From NCBI GenBank assembly GCA_028712475.1, contig JAQTQB010000018.1, forward strand, positions 1 to 38,986: a stretch of DNA of 38,986 nt, written 5' to 3'. A program made the translations under genes and the position numbers. Below the pieces are notes generated by a model that saw only the letters and a list, made by a program, of their open reading frames with translations, did not search any database and was not told the origin of the DNA. Below are positions 31,462-38,878 of this stretch, one piece after another; position 1 is the first letter of the stretch, and every line of letters starts with the position of its first letter. The stretch comes from Verrucomicrobiales bacterium. GTDB lineage: Bacteria; Verrucomicrobiota; Verrucomicrobiia; Limisphaerales; UBA11358.

Positions 31462-31492
31462 TGGCAGGGACGATGCCAAACAACCCGTTGGA

Positions 31493-32653
31493 TTATCGGG
31501 AGAGAAGTTCGCTGACAGACGACATTGCCGGGACACGGTCACAGATGACTTTGACTGAAACCAGAATCGGCACCGACAACAAAGCTCCCGGCACACCCCA
31601 AAGCCAGGTCCAGAAGATCAAGGAAACAAAAATGACCACGGGATTAAGTGTGAAGCGGCGTCCCAACAGCACCGGCGTGATGAGATTGGCCTCCAACAGG
31701 TGAAACATCAGATACCACACGGGCGGCAGGAGCCCCTGCCACAACGTGTCAAAAGTCAAAAGGCCGACCGCGGCCAGAACGATGACGCCGGCCACGGGGC
31801 CAAAGTAGGGAACAAAATTCAGCACCGCCACCAGCACCCCCCACATCGCGGCATTGGGCACCTTCATGAAGTAGAGGCCAACACTAACGACCAGGCCAAG
31901 GCCAATGTTTATGAGTGAAACCGAAAGCAGGTAATTAGAAATGTTTTGCTGGATCTCATGACTGATCTCGACCGCGCGCTTTTTGTCGCGCAACGTCGGC
32001 ATCACGTGGACCAGTTTCTGCAAAAACAAGTCTCCGGACGCGAGCAACAGATAAAGCAAGACCAGCGTCTCGCCAATACCCACCAGTAGGGTTCCCGTCC
32101 AGTTCAGGATTGAACCGCCGGTGCGCCGGCTGTCCTTGACCTCCACCGTGGGCGTAATCTCTTGTTCCTCCTTTTTTTCCTGTTCGGTCGCGCCCAGGTT
32201 GTTCACCGCCGCCGCCGCCTGGTTGAAATTGGCGGCGCGGGGAAACATTTTCTGAACCTTCTGCCGCAATTCAGTCATGTGTCGCGGCGTGTCATTCACC
32301 CACGTCATCGCCGGGCGGCCCAGTTGGAAGAACCCAACCCCGATGGCGGACACCAGAAAGCAAAGCACGAAGGCGGCGGATAGCGCCGGGGGAACATGGC
32401 AGTAAGACAGCCAACGGATAAACGGTTTCAGCGTGATCGCCGCAATACAGGCCAGGAAGAACGGCAAGACCACCGGACGCGCAAAATAAAGAAAGGCGAT
32501 CGTCCCCAGCACAATCAGGACGAACTGCCCCGGCGTCACTTTTCCAGCCATCGTGGTGCCCAGTCCTGCGGTCAGCGGTTCCACGCCGACCGTCCTTGCC
32601 GGCGGCACTTCCTTGGGGATCAAATCACCGTTGGTCGCATTTGTTTGAGTCAT
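31493..32653 (-). CDS. AI-2E family transporter/permease
   Basis: 386 aa. A soluble N-terminus of about 40 residues, paired helices (LIVLGTIAFLYFARPVVLPFFLACIAAITLKP), a long hydrophilic middle with Glu/Gln-rich coil (about 120-185), and a C-terminal membrane block with LNFVPYFGPVAGVIVLAAVGL and WGLPGALLSVP-like WGVPGALLSVP. This is the AI-2E transporter (PerM) fold of eight-helix putative exporters. It starts 3 nt after the BON lipoprotein, so they are co-transcribed. Substrate unknown. Confidence 0.92.
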   Translation of the reverse strand: MTQTNATNGDLIPKEVPPARTVGVEPLTAGLGTTMAGKVTPGQFVLIVLGTIAFLYFARPVVLPFFLACIAAITLKPFIRWLSYCHVPPALSAAFVLCFLVSAIGVGFFQLGRPAMTWVNDTPRHMTELRQKVQKMFPRAANFNQAAAAVNNLGATEQEKKEEQEITPTVEVKDSRRTGGSILNWTGTLLVGIGETLVLLYLLLASGDLFLQKLVHVMPTLRDKKRAVEISHEIQQNISNYLLSVSLINIGLGLVVSVGLYFMKVPNAAMWGVLVAVLNFVPYFGPVAGVIVLAAVGLLTFDTLWQGLLPPVWYLMFHLLEANLITPVLLGRRFTLNPVVIFVSLIFWTWLWGVPGALLSVPILVSVKVICDRVPAMSSVSELLSR

Positions 32654-32656
32654 CAG

Positions 32657-33016
32657 TTAATTCGCCGACTCTTTGACCGTGATGTTATTGACGACTTCTT
32701 TGACACCGGTGACGGGGCGGGCAAGGTCTCCGGCACGATTCTTCTGGTCTCTTGAATTGACGAAACCGCTCAACTGAACCGTGCCCTTGAACGTATCCAC
32801 GCTGACGCCGCCATGCTTGTATTCCGAGTCATTATCCAGTGCGGCTTTGACGCGGGACGAAGTGGCATGGTCATCAATACGTTCGCCCGATCTTTGTTCG
32901 TAGCGGCAGCCACTGACGCAGCCCGTCACGCTCATCAGTAATGGCAAAGCACCGAGGGAGAGGATCATGACGAATACTTTCAGGGTCTTGGCCGTGTTTG
33001 CAGATTTATTTTTCAT
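32657..33016 (-). CDS. BON-domain lipoprotein
   Basis: 119 aa. Signal peptide ending in lipobox VTGC (Cys33), then a BON domain (about 50-117): SSRVKAALDNDSEYKHGGVS, GTVQLSGFVNSRDQKNRAG, VKEVVNNITV. Probably outer-membrane or periplasm-facing envelope-stress protein. Promoter copy 13 lies 75 nt upstream. Confidence 0.9.
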   Translation of the reverse strand: MKNKSANTAKTLKVFVMILSLGALPLLMSVTGCVSGCRYEQRSGERIDDHATSSRVKAALDNDSEYKHGGVSVDTFKGTVQLSGFVNSRDQKNRAGDLARPVTGVKEVVNNITVKESAN

Positions 33017-33063
33017 GTGATTTTTTTTGGATGAATTAAAGGTTGTCTTTTAACGCCGGAGAC

Positions 33064-33110
33064 ACGCTAGCTTAATGGGCCCGGATTTTGCCATGGGGTG
33101 TAACCCTGCC
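33064..33110 (-). promoter_or_regulatory. palindromic promoter, copy 13
   Basis: The palindrome 33091-33110 (GGCAGGGTTACACCCCATGG) has TAGCGT (33064-33069) 22 nt downstream. It shares CATTAAGCTAGCGTG with copy 12 and the TGTCTCC-GTTAAAA start region with copy 14. It drives the BON lipoprotein and AI-2E genes. Confidence 0.8.
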
Positions 33111-33139
33111 GGGCCGGGCGCGATTCCAGATTCGGAAAG

Positions 33140-33170
33140 AAAAAAAGCGCCGGCGGACCTCCGCCGACGC
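33140..33170 (-). terminator. intrinsic terminator of outer-membrane barrel gene
   Basis: An 11-bp stem (GCGTCGGCGGA / TCCGCCGGCGC, one U-G wobble) is followed by seven U in the transcript. It lies 18 nt past the stop of the barrel gene and separates it from promoter copy 13. Confidence 0.85.
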
Positions 33171-33187
33171 CCTCGTGAAAAATTAGT

Positions 33188-33799
33188 TTAGAATGCAAAC
33201 CGCAGGCCGAGGCGAGCAAGTCCGAAATATTTAGTTTCATCCGGGACCACTCCGCGAACGTCAAGGAACAATCCCACGTGCGGAGTGAAGCGATATTCCA
33301 AGCCGACACCCGCCTGACCGAACCAAACTGTGCCCAGATCGAACTGGTGGCCACCACCGCCAAAGGCGTAGGGGGAGAAGCCGCTTTCACCCAACGGGAG
33401 ACGCAGGATCAAACTGGCCGAAGCGCTGTCGATGAAGGCTCCGCTGGTATTTTCAGAATAAGCATCAGCTCCGATGCCGACATGCCGAGTGATGAAATAA
33501 CTAAGACCCGCGCCGGCCCCAAATTCGGTGTTCTGCCGGACGCGTGGGCCCGACCAATGTTCCAGGGTGTATCTCCCTTCGGACGCTGTGCCGAAAATGT
33601 CTACTGAAAGTTCGTTGGCCCGGTAGAGGCTGGTTTTGTCATCATGCGTGTCGGAATCCTTGCTCATGGAATCCGCAGTGGTCGTCGTGGTCGTGGATGA
33701 TTCCGCGACGTTGTTGGTATCGGCGGCCCGCAAGGGTGAGCCGGCGGTTAACAGGGAGCCGGCAGTCAGGAGGAGCGCGAGCGAGTAGTTTGATTTCAT
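33188..33799 (-). CDS. outer-membrane beta-barrel protein
   Basis: 203 aa from MKSNYSLALLLT. Signal peptide to about residue 25, a Ser/Thr/Asp-rich linker (about 30-58), then about eight amphipathic strands (ANELSVDIFGTASEGRY, GAGAGLSYFITRHVGIGADAY, GVGLEYRFTPHVGLFLDVRG) ending in LGLRFAF with a terminal Phe, as in barrels inserted by BamA. Small OmpA/OmpX-like barrel. Promoter copy 14 lies 70 nt upstream. Confidence 0.82.
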   Translation of the reverse strand: MKSNYSLALLLTAGSLLTAGSPLRAADTNNVAESSTTTTTTADSMSKDSDTHDDKTSLYRANELSVDIFGTASEGRYTLEHWSGPRVRQNTEFGAGAGLSYFITRHVGIGADAYSENTSGAFIDSASASLILRLPLGESGFSPYAFGGGGHQFDLGTVWFGQAGVGLEYRFTPHVGLFLDVRGVVPDETKYFGLARLGLRFAF

Positions 33800-33842
33800 T
33801 ATTATTTGAGTGGTTGCGTTGTTGGTTTTTAACACTGGAGAC

Positions 33843-33888
33843 ACAATGGGCGATGTGCCGGCTCTTAACCATGGGGTGTAACCCTAAC
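33843..33888 (-). promoter_or_regulatory. palindromic promoter, copy 14
   Basis: The palindrome 33869-33888 (GTTAGGGTTACACCCCATGG) has CATTGT (33843-33848) 21 nt downstream. GTGTCTCCAGTGTTAAAAACCAA follows, matching copy 13 closely at the predicted start. It drives the barrel gene. Confidence 0.75.
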
Positions 33889-34022
33889 GAAGTTCCGGTG
33901 CGGTGCGGCCCAACCCAAGCATAAGGATTTCACCTTATATCGGCGGATCGAAATCCGGTGGAATATGTTGGTGCGCCTGAAACGCGCTGACAGCAAATTC
34001 CAAGCAACCAAAATAAAAAATC

Positions 34023-34319
34023 ATGAAACTCATATTACCGGTAGTCATCGCCGCCTTCATTCTCGTGGGCTGCGACCAGCAGAAAGCGGCCATCGAGAAC
34101 AATAAAGAAGCCACGAAAAGCGCCATCGACGATCAAAAGAAAGCCGTGGACGTAGCCGCAGCCGAAGCTCAAAAACAGGCGGACGCGGATGCGGCGATCG
34201 CAAAGGCGAAAATCGAAGCCGCAACAGCCGCCACCCAGGCGCAGCTGGATGCTGACAAAAAGAAAGCCGACGCCCAGGCCGCCCTCGAAAAAGCGACGGT
34301 GGACGCTGAAAAGAAGTAG
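34023..34319 (+). CDS. small Ala/Lys-rich lipoprotein
   Basis: 98 aa, plus strand. Signal MKLILPVVIAAFILVGC with lipobox LVGC (Cys17). The remainder is a Lys/Ala/Asp-rich helix (KKAVDVAAAEAQKQADADAA), predicted as a continuous coiled coil similar in feel to Lpp/YgdI-type envelope tethers. Divergent from the barrel gene. No palindromic copy in its own orientation. Confidence 0.75.
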   Translation: MKLILPVVIAAFILVGCDQQKAAIENNKEATKSAIDDQKKAVDVAAAEAQKQADADAAIAKAKIEAATAATQAQLDADKKKADAQAALEKATVDAEKK

Positions 34320-34349
34320 TTGCAGCCTCGAAAGTAGCCGGTTTGAAGC

Positions 34350-35381
34350 TTAGTCCGTCGTTCCCCGCGGAAAACGGATCGCTTTCACCGGCTGCTTTTC
34401 CAACCCTACGGGTTCAGCCGGCGGATTGAGCGGAGGCGGATTGGTCCGGTTAACATATTTCCGCAAGAGCCAGTGGTGTTGCATCGCTTCAATCAACCTC
34501 TCCAGTTCACGCATCGAGATCTGTGTTTGCTTCGCCAGCCCGGGTAGATCTTTGGCCTCCTGCCCCACGACATCGCTGATGGCGGGCAGATTCGCGCTGG
34601 CTCGCTTAAGATTGCTCAAAGTGACTTGTAGTTCGTCCGCTGAATGATTGGCTTTCATGAGCAGTGTGTTTAAGTCGTCAGCGGTTGCTGGATCGGTCAG
34701 CAGTTTCCCCACCGTGCCCTTGCCCGCTTGCACGTCGGTGGCCATGTCGTCCACGCGCTCGACCAGATGATCCAATCGCTTTTGCGTGGCCATCAGGTTG
34801 GTGCCGAGCATGGTCCACGCATCCATGCCGCCGTTGAGTTTCTTCAACGCAAGCATGGCCTCGCCGCGGACCTCCTCCACGGCCGCCTCCAGCGCGCTTT
34901 GAAACTGTTCTTTGCAGACAATGGAGGCGTTCTTCTCCGGCAACGGCGGACCCCCGCCGCGCGAGATTTCAAAAAACGAATCGCCCGCCACGCCGAATTT
35001 TCTTTTGATGACCGCCGATGAATCCGCACGCACGAACCGGAAGAAATCGTGCCGGATGTTGGCGCGCGCTTCCATGCGGCCAGCATCGTCAACCAAGACA
35101 TCCGAAACGGTTCCCACCAGCGTGCCGAGAAAGTAAACCTCCGATCCCTGCCGGATCCCCGCCGCGCCGGCCTCGGGCAGATCGATCCTCAGCGCGACGC
35201 GGCTCCGGAACCAGCGCTGGCTGTGGCCCGTCCAAATCACCGCGGTGATCAATACAGCAATCACCATGAGCACGAACGTGCCGGTGATTTCGTTGACGCG
35301 TCGGAATTTGAAGCGCTGCTCCCATCGCTTGCTCCGGCCGGCGGGGTTTGAAGGTTCAGGCAGATTGGGCATTTCGTTCAT
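34350..35381 (-). CDS. MlaD-family (MCE) lipid-transport protein
   Basis: 343 aa from MNEMPNLP. One N-terminal membrane anchor (about 33-52, ITGTFVLMVIAVLITAVIW) leads to an MCE domain (about 60-150: RIDLPEAGAAGIRQGSEVYFLGTLVGTVSDV). A long helical region follows (about 160-320), with LLTDPATADDLNTLLMKANH. MCE hexamers pass phospholipids across the periplasm. It starts 2 nt after the MlaE stop. The Pro-rich C-terminus is unusual. Confidence 0.9.
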   Translation of the reverse strand: MNEMPNLPEPSNPAGRSKRWEQRFKFRRVNEITGTFVLMVIAVLITAVIWTGHSQRWFRSRVALRIDLPEAGAAGIRQGSEVYFLGTLVGTVSDVLVDDAGRMEARANIRHDFFRFVRADSSAVIKRKFGVAGDSFFEISRGGGPPLPEKNASIVCKEQFQSALEAAVEEVRGEAMLALKKLNGGMDAWTMLGTNLMATQKRLDHLVERVDDMATDVQAGKGTVGKLLTDPATADDLNTLLMKANHSADELQVTLSNLKRASANLPAISDVVGQEAKDLPGLAKQTQISMRELERLIEAMQHHWLLRKYVNRTNPPPLNPPAEPVGLEKQPVKAIRFPRGTTD

Positions 35382-35383
35382 GG

Positions 35384-36220
35384 TCAATAGTAAGTTAACA
35401 GCGACACCACGGCGGAGATGACAAACAATCCGGCGATGGAACGGGTGAGCGCCCGTTGCGTGGCCTGGGGAATTCCTCCGTCGGATACAGTGACTCCCAG
35501 TCCGCCGATGCAGCACGATGCGCCCGCAAACAGGGCGGGCAGGATGTTTTTGGCGAGAATGTTGAATGCGTCCTTGAATTGAACCGCACCCGACACGGTG
35601 TCGGCAAACAAAAGCACGTCATGACTGCCCTGCCCCGTCCAGGCCGCAAACAGAAAACCGCTCGCGAAGGCGACGAGGATGAAGACAATGGTCAGGCACA
35701 GCGTGGACACGGCCATGCCCAGCACGCGCGGCATCACCAGATTCAGCAACGGATCGCCTCCCTGCTCTTCCAATTTGCTGACTCCTCCGTTGATTCTTAG
35801 GACTCCCAGTTCGGTGGTCATCGCGCTCCCGCTGCGGACGATCACGACAAGATTGATCAACACCGGGCCGAGTTCGCGGGCAACAACAGCCACCAGCAGC
35901 GGGCCGACCAATTCCGACTGCCCGGCTTCGCCCATCCAAAAGGTGAGTTGCACCACCACCGAAATACCCACTAACACGGCCAGCGCGCCGACAAACCAAA
36001 GCGGCTCAAAACCGATGGCAAGAACCTGCCGCGCGAACGCCGTCCGCACCACGCGCCCCCAGTATCGCGGCTGCACGCCGACGCACAGCACCGTCCCGAT
36101 CACCGCCGCCGCATGCCGCAGTTCATCCCATTGCGTCCAAAACTTCGCCCCCAGCCTGCCAACCCATTGCCAAAGTTGAGTTCGAACCACACCCGCAATG
36201 TTGGATGCTTCCGTGGCCAT
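35384..36220 (-). CDS. MlaE-family lipid ABC permease
   Basis: 278 aa with about five membrane helices. Typical MlaE core: ELGPVLINLVVIVRSGSAMTTELGVLRINGGVSKLEEQGGDPLLNLVMPRVLGM, and a C-terminal GVTVSDGGIPQATQRALTRSI. It forms the inner-membrane permease with MlaD downstream. No MlaF ATPase gene is present in this window, so the ATPase is encoded elsewhere. Downstream of the entericidin-like gene in the operon behind promoter copy 15. Confidence 0.92.
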   Translation of the reverse strand: MATEASNIAGVVRTQLWQWVGRLGAKFWTQWDELRHAAAVIGTVLCVGVQPRYWGRVVRTAFARQVLAIGFEPLWFVGALAVLVGISVVVQLTFWMGEAGQSELVGPLLVAVVARELGPVLINLVVIVRSGSAMTTELGVLRINGGVSKLEEQGGDPLLNLVMPRVLGMAVSTLCLTIVFILVAFASGFLFAAWTGQGSHDVLLFADTVSGAVQFKDAFNILAKNILPALFAGASCCIGGLGVTVSDGGIPQATQRALTRSIAGLFVISAVVSLLTYY

Positions 36221-36232
36221 GTTGCGCCGGGG

Positions 36233-36376
36233 TTACTTGGTGCCGTTCTGGATTCCTTCACCGGCGTTTGATACGTCCTTGCCGAAGCCGTGGGCGGTGT
36301 TGCAGCCCGTGCCAGCGACGATCAAGACCGCGATGACGAAAGATAAAACCGCGATGCGTTTGAATGGGGGGATCAT
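36233..36376 (-). CDS. entericidin-like small lipoprotein
   Basis: 47 aa: MIPPFKRIAVLSFVIAVLIV, then AGTGCNTAHGFGKDVSNAGEGIQNGTK. The lipobox GTGC followed by NTxxGxGxDVxxxGExI is the signature of entericidin EcnA/EcnB lipoproteins. In enterics these are stationary-phase envelope proteins of a toxin/antidote pair; no partner is seen here. It lies between a lipoprotein gene and mlaE-like. Confidence 0.88.
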   Translation of the reverse strand: MIPPFKRIAVLSFVIAVLIVAGTGCNTAHGFGKDVSNAGEGIQNGTK

Positions 36377-36407
36377 TTTTTTACTTTTTATTTCTTCGGG
36401 TTAAAAT

Positions 36408-36854
36408 TTATGGTGCGATTTTATCGCTCGCCCATTGGCGGGCGTCCGCGAAACTTTTTGCCAGCGCGTCATAGGCTTTTTGGGAACCGGCCTTGACGCT
36501 ATCCCAGGTGGATTCCGTGGCGTTCGAGGCGTCGGCCAACTGTTCATTTAACTTCGCCGCCTGCTCGCGCAACGCTAGCAGCTTTGGTTTGGCTTCGGCT
36601 TTGATGGCGTCGCTGGAGCTGTCAATTTTTGCCGCAAGCTTGCCCAAATCCTGGTCCAAGGTGACCAGTTGCGCCTGCATGGCCTTGACGAATTCGGCCT
36701 TCTGCGCGTAGGTGTAATCCTTCATGTCTTGCGCAGCCTGCTTCGTTTCAGCTTGAACCTGGTCAATCTGCTGCGCGGTGGTTTTTCCCTTGTCGCAGCC
36801 CACCACAAAAGCGGCGGCGGAAAGGAACGTGATGAGCAATGTTTTATTTACCAT
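36408..36854 (-). CDS. lipoprotein with coiled-coil domain, leaderless
   Basis: 148 aa from MVNKTLLITF. Lipobox FVVGC (Cys20), then a helix-rich Ala/Lys/Asp region (about 30-145: QIDQVQAETKQAAQDMKDY, AKIDSSSDAIKAEAKPKLL, ARQWASDKIAP). The start is set by promoter copy 15, whose -10 ends 7 nt before this ATG; the earlier in-frame start at 36866 would fall inside the -10. Head of the entericidin-MlaE-MlaD operon. Confidence 0.82.
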   Translation of the reverse strand: MVNKTLLITFLSAAAFVVGCDKGKTTAQQIDQVQAETKQAAQDMKDYTYAQKAEFVKAMQAQLVTLDQDLGKLAAKIDSSSDAIKAEAKPKLLALREQAAKLNEQLADASNATESTWDSVKAGSQKAYDALAKSFADARQWASDKIAP

Positions 36855-36861
36855 GTTCCAA

Positions 36862-36907
36862 AGCATAGCCCGACAGCCTCGCCGCCGCCATGGGGTGTAA
36901 CCCTACC
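36862..36907 (-). promoter_or_regulatory. palindromic promoter, copy 15
   Basis: The palindrome 36888-36907 exactly matches GGTAGGGTTACACCCCATGG. TATGCT (36862-36867) begins 21 nt downstream. The lipoprotein ATG at 36854 is at about +2, predicting a leaderless mRNA. Confidence 0.8.
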
Positions 36908-36927
36908 GTGCCTTGGGCGATGTGGAG

Positions 36928-38193
36928 ATGGACAAAGCCGGAACCTTCCACCAACCTCACTGGATTACGAAATCATCCAAAGCTATAAATCCGGCGGCGG
37001 CGCGGGTGTCCGCCCAGATTGATCGCATCGCGCCCCGGTTGCCCGTCATTCGTCGCCATCTTCACCAGCACCCCGAATTAAGCGGAGCGGAACTGGCGAC
37101 AACTGCATATCTGGCCAAACAACTCTCCGACGCCAAAATTCCTTACCTGCTGGGCGCTGGAAAACGCGGCATCATCACCGGCACCGCGCCAGCCGCCAAT
37201 TCTCCGGCTCCCGTCATTGCCTTGCGGGCCGACATCGACGCCCTGCCCATTGCCGAGGAAAACCAGATTTCTTATCGCTCCAAAAACAACGGTGTGATGC
37301 ACGCCTGCGGCCACGATGCCCATTCCGCCATTTTGCTTGGAACCACTTTGGCGCTCCATCGTGCCGGCAAACTGCCGGTCGCGTGGCGAAGTATTTTTCA
37401 GCCGGCGGAGGAAACCGGTTGCGGTGCCGGCGAGATGGTCGCGCGAGGAGCAGTCAAAGGCTTGCAAGCCATTCTCGCGCTTCATGTGGATCCGACTCTG
37501 CCCGCGGGTCACGTCAGCATCACGCCGGGACCACAGTCGGCTTTCTGCCAGGACTTCGTCATTGAAGTGCGCGGCAAAGGCGGTCATGGCGCGCGCCCGC
37601 ACAACACGATTGATCCCATTGCGGTGGCGGCCCAACTCGTCACCCTGATTTATCAGGCCGTTCCGCGCCAGACCGACGCTCGCGATCCGGTCGTGGTGAC
37701 GATTGGAATGATTCAGGGCGGACAGGCGCCGAATATCATCCCGAATGCCGTGGTCATGAAGGGAACCATCCGGTCGTTTGATCAGGCCGTTTCCGACCAT
37801 GCCCGTCAGAACATCCAACGGCTTTGTGCAGGAACCGCCCGCGCCTTCCGCGCCAGGATCGCTCCTGTTTTTGACCGGCTGCTCCAAGGCGTCATCAATG
37901 ATCCATACGTCACGGACATTTGCCTCAAGGCGGCGCGCGGCCTCTTGGGGCAACATCGCGTTGTGACAGATCGCCGGCCCAGCATGGGGGCCGAGGACTT
38001 TGCGGATTATCCTGTGCCCAAGTGCATGATGTTGCTCGGCACCAGATCACCACGGGAAAAAATCACACCGCTGCACACCGGCACGTTCTCTCTCGACGAG
38101 AGAGCGCTGCTCGTGGGAGTCCGAATCTTCGTCCAAATTCTTCTCGAATGGCCTAGCAAACACCATGATTTAGCAGGTTGTCGTCGCGCATAA
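36928..38193 (+). CDS. M20 family amidohydrolase/aminoacylase (HipO-like)
   Basis: 421 aa, plus strand, start uncertain (ATG 36928; a TTG at 36913 and GTG at 36922 are in frame). Zinc-peptidase M20D features: PVIRRHLHQHPELSG, ALRADIDALPIAE, HACGHDAHSAILLG, FQPAEETGCGA, RGKGGHGARPHNTIDP and a C-terminal PSMGAEDFADY. The dimerisation subdomain lies at about 200-310. Likely hydrolyses N-acyl amino acids such as hippurate-type substrates in the cytoplasm. It ends at 38193, and AT-rich IS-flanking sequence follows. Confidence 0.9.
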   Translation: MDKAGTFHQPHWITKSSKAINPAAARVSAQIDRIAPRLPVIRRHLHQHPELSGAELATTAYLAKQLSDAKIPYLLGAGKRGIITGTAPAANSPAPVIALRADIDALPIAEENQISYRSKNNGVMHACGHDAHSAILLGTTLALHRAGKLPVAWRSIFQPAEETGCGAGEMVARGAVKGLQAILALHVDPTLPAGHVSITPGPQSAFCQDFVIEVRGKGGHGARPHNTIDPIAVAAQLVTLIYQAVPRQTDARDPVVVTIGMIQGGQAPNIIPNAVVMKGTIRSFDQAVSDHARQNIQRLCAGTARAFRARIAPVFDRLLQGVINDPYVTDICLKAARGLLGQHRVVTDRRPSMGAEDFADYPVPKCMMLLGTRSPREKITPLHTGTFSLDERALLVGVRIFVQILLEWPSKHHDLAGCRRA

Positions 38194-38379
38194 AATTTGA
38201 ATGAGTTGGCTCTAAACCGACAAGTGATCATTGTGCGTCTTTTAAGCCTCAAAGCCAAAATTTTAAGAAATGTGCCTTTACTTCCAAATAATCGGACTGG
38301 TGTAAAAATCCTCTTGTGCGCGAAATCTTGCTATAGCAAACTATATTGACGTTTATACATTTCCTGGCAGACTCGCGGG
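38194..38379. other. AT-rich spacer before IS630-like element
   Basis: Noticeably lower GC than the rest of the window. It contains TATAGCAAACTATA near 38333-38346, a candidate IS630-type terminal repeat or TA target. No gene seen. Confidence 0.4.
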
Positions 38380-38878
38380 ATGAAAGCCTATGGTATTGAT
38401 TTGCGGGAGCGGATCGTGCGTTTTGTCACCGCTGGCGGCAGCAAAGTCGAAGCGGCCAAGCGCTTTGGCGTGGCGCGCAAGACGGTCTATAATTATTTGA
38501 CGCTGATCCAAGCGGGGGCGCTGGCCCCCAAGGAAAGCTGGGGCAGTTGGAAGAAATTTGATCCCGCCAAGGTGCGGGTTTATGTGGCCAAACACCCGGA
38601 CGCGACGCTGTGGGAGATTGGCCGGGCCTTTCACGGGACGGATGTCGGGGCCTTGAGTGCGTTGCGTTTGTTGGGCATCACGCTAAAAAAAACTCGTAAA
38701 ATACCGGGAAAGAAATGAGGTGCAGCGGTGGCTGTTTCGGCGCGAACTCGAAACCTTGGCAGGCCGGGCAGTTTTTTACCTGGACGAATGGGCGTCGAAC
38801 ATCGGTTGTATCAGGAATATGGCCGCGCCCCGCGCGGGGAGCGGCTCTATGCCGAAGTCTGGCCTTGCCTCGGTTTTG
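38380..38878 (+). pseudogene. IS630-family transposase remnant
   Basis: ORF 38380-38718 encodes an IS630-type N-terminal helix-turn-helix (GIDLRERIVRFVTAGGSKVE, KRFGVARKTVYNYL). At an A8 run (38685-38692) coding continues in another frame (KYREKNEVQRWLFRRELETL, then FYLDEW, the first DDE aspartate). A second shift near 38790 is needed to reach EHRLYQEYGRAPRGERLYAEV. The frame is then cut near 38878 by an IS3-type end. At least one break is real; the A-run could be programmed frameshifting. Confidence 0.75.

Noticed and set aside
2711..36907. Palindromes as sigma-54 promoters
   Set aside because: The -24 GG / -12 GC pattern (TGGCAC-N5-TTGC) is not met, while a TAnnnT box at constant distance fits a sigma-70-type -10 with an activator.
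2711..36907. Palindromes as a CRISPR array, REP/MITE family or start codons (each contains ATGG)
   Set aside because: Copies are solitary, kilobases apart and upstream of genes in one orientation. They lack spacers or flanking mobile sequence, and the embedded ATG is followed by in-frame sequence without coding signal.
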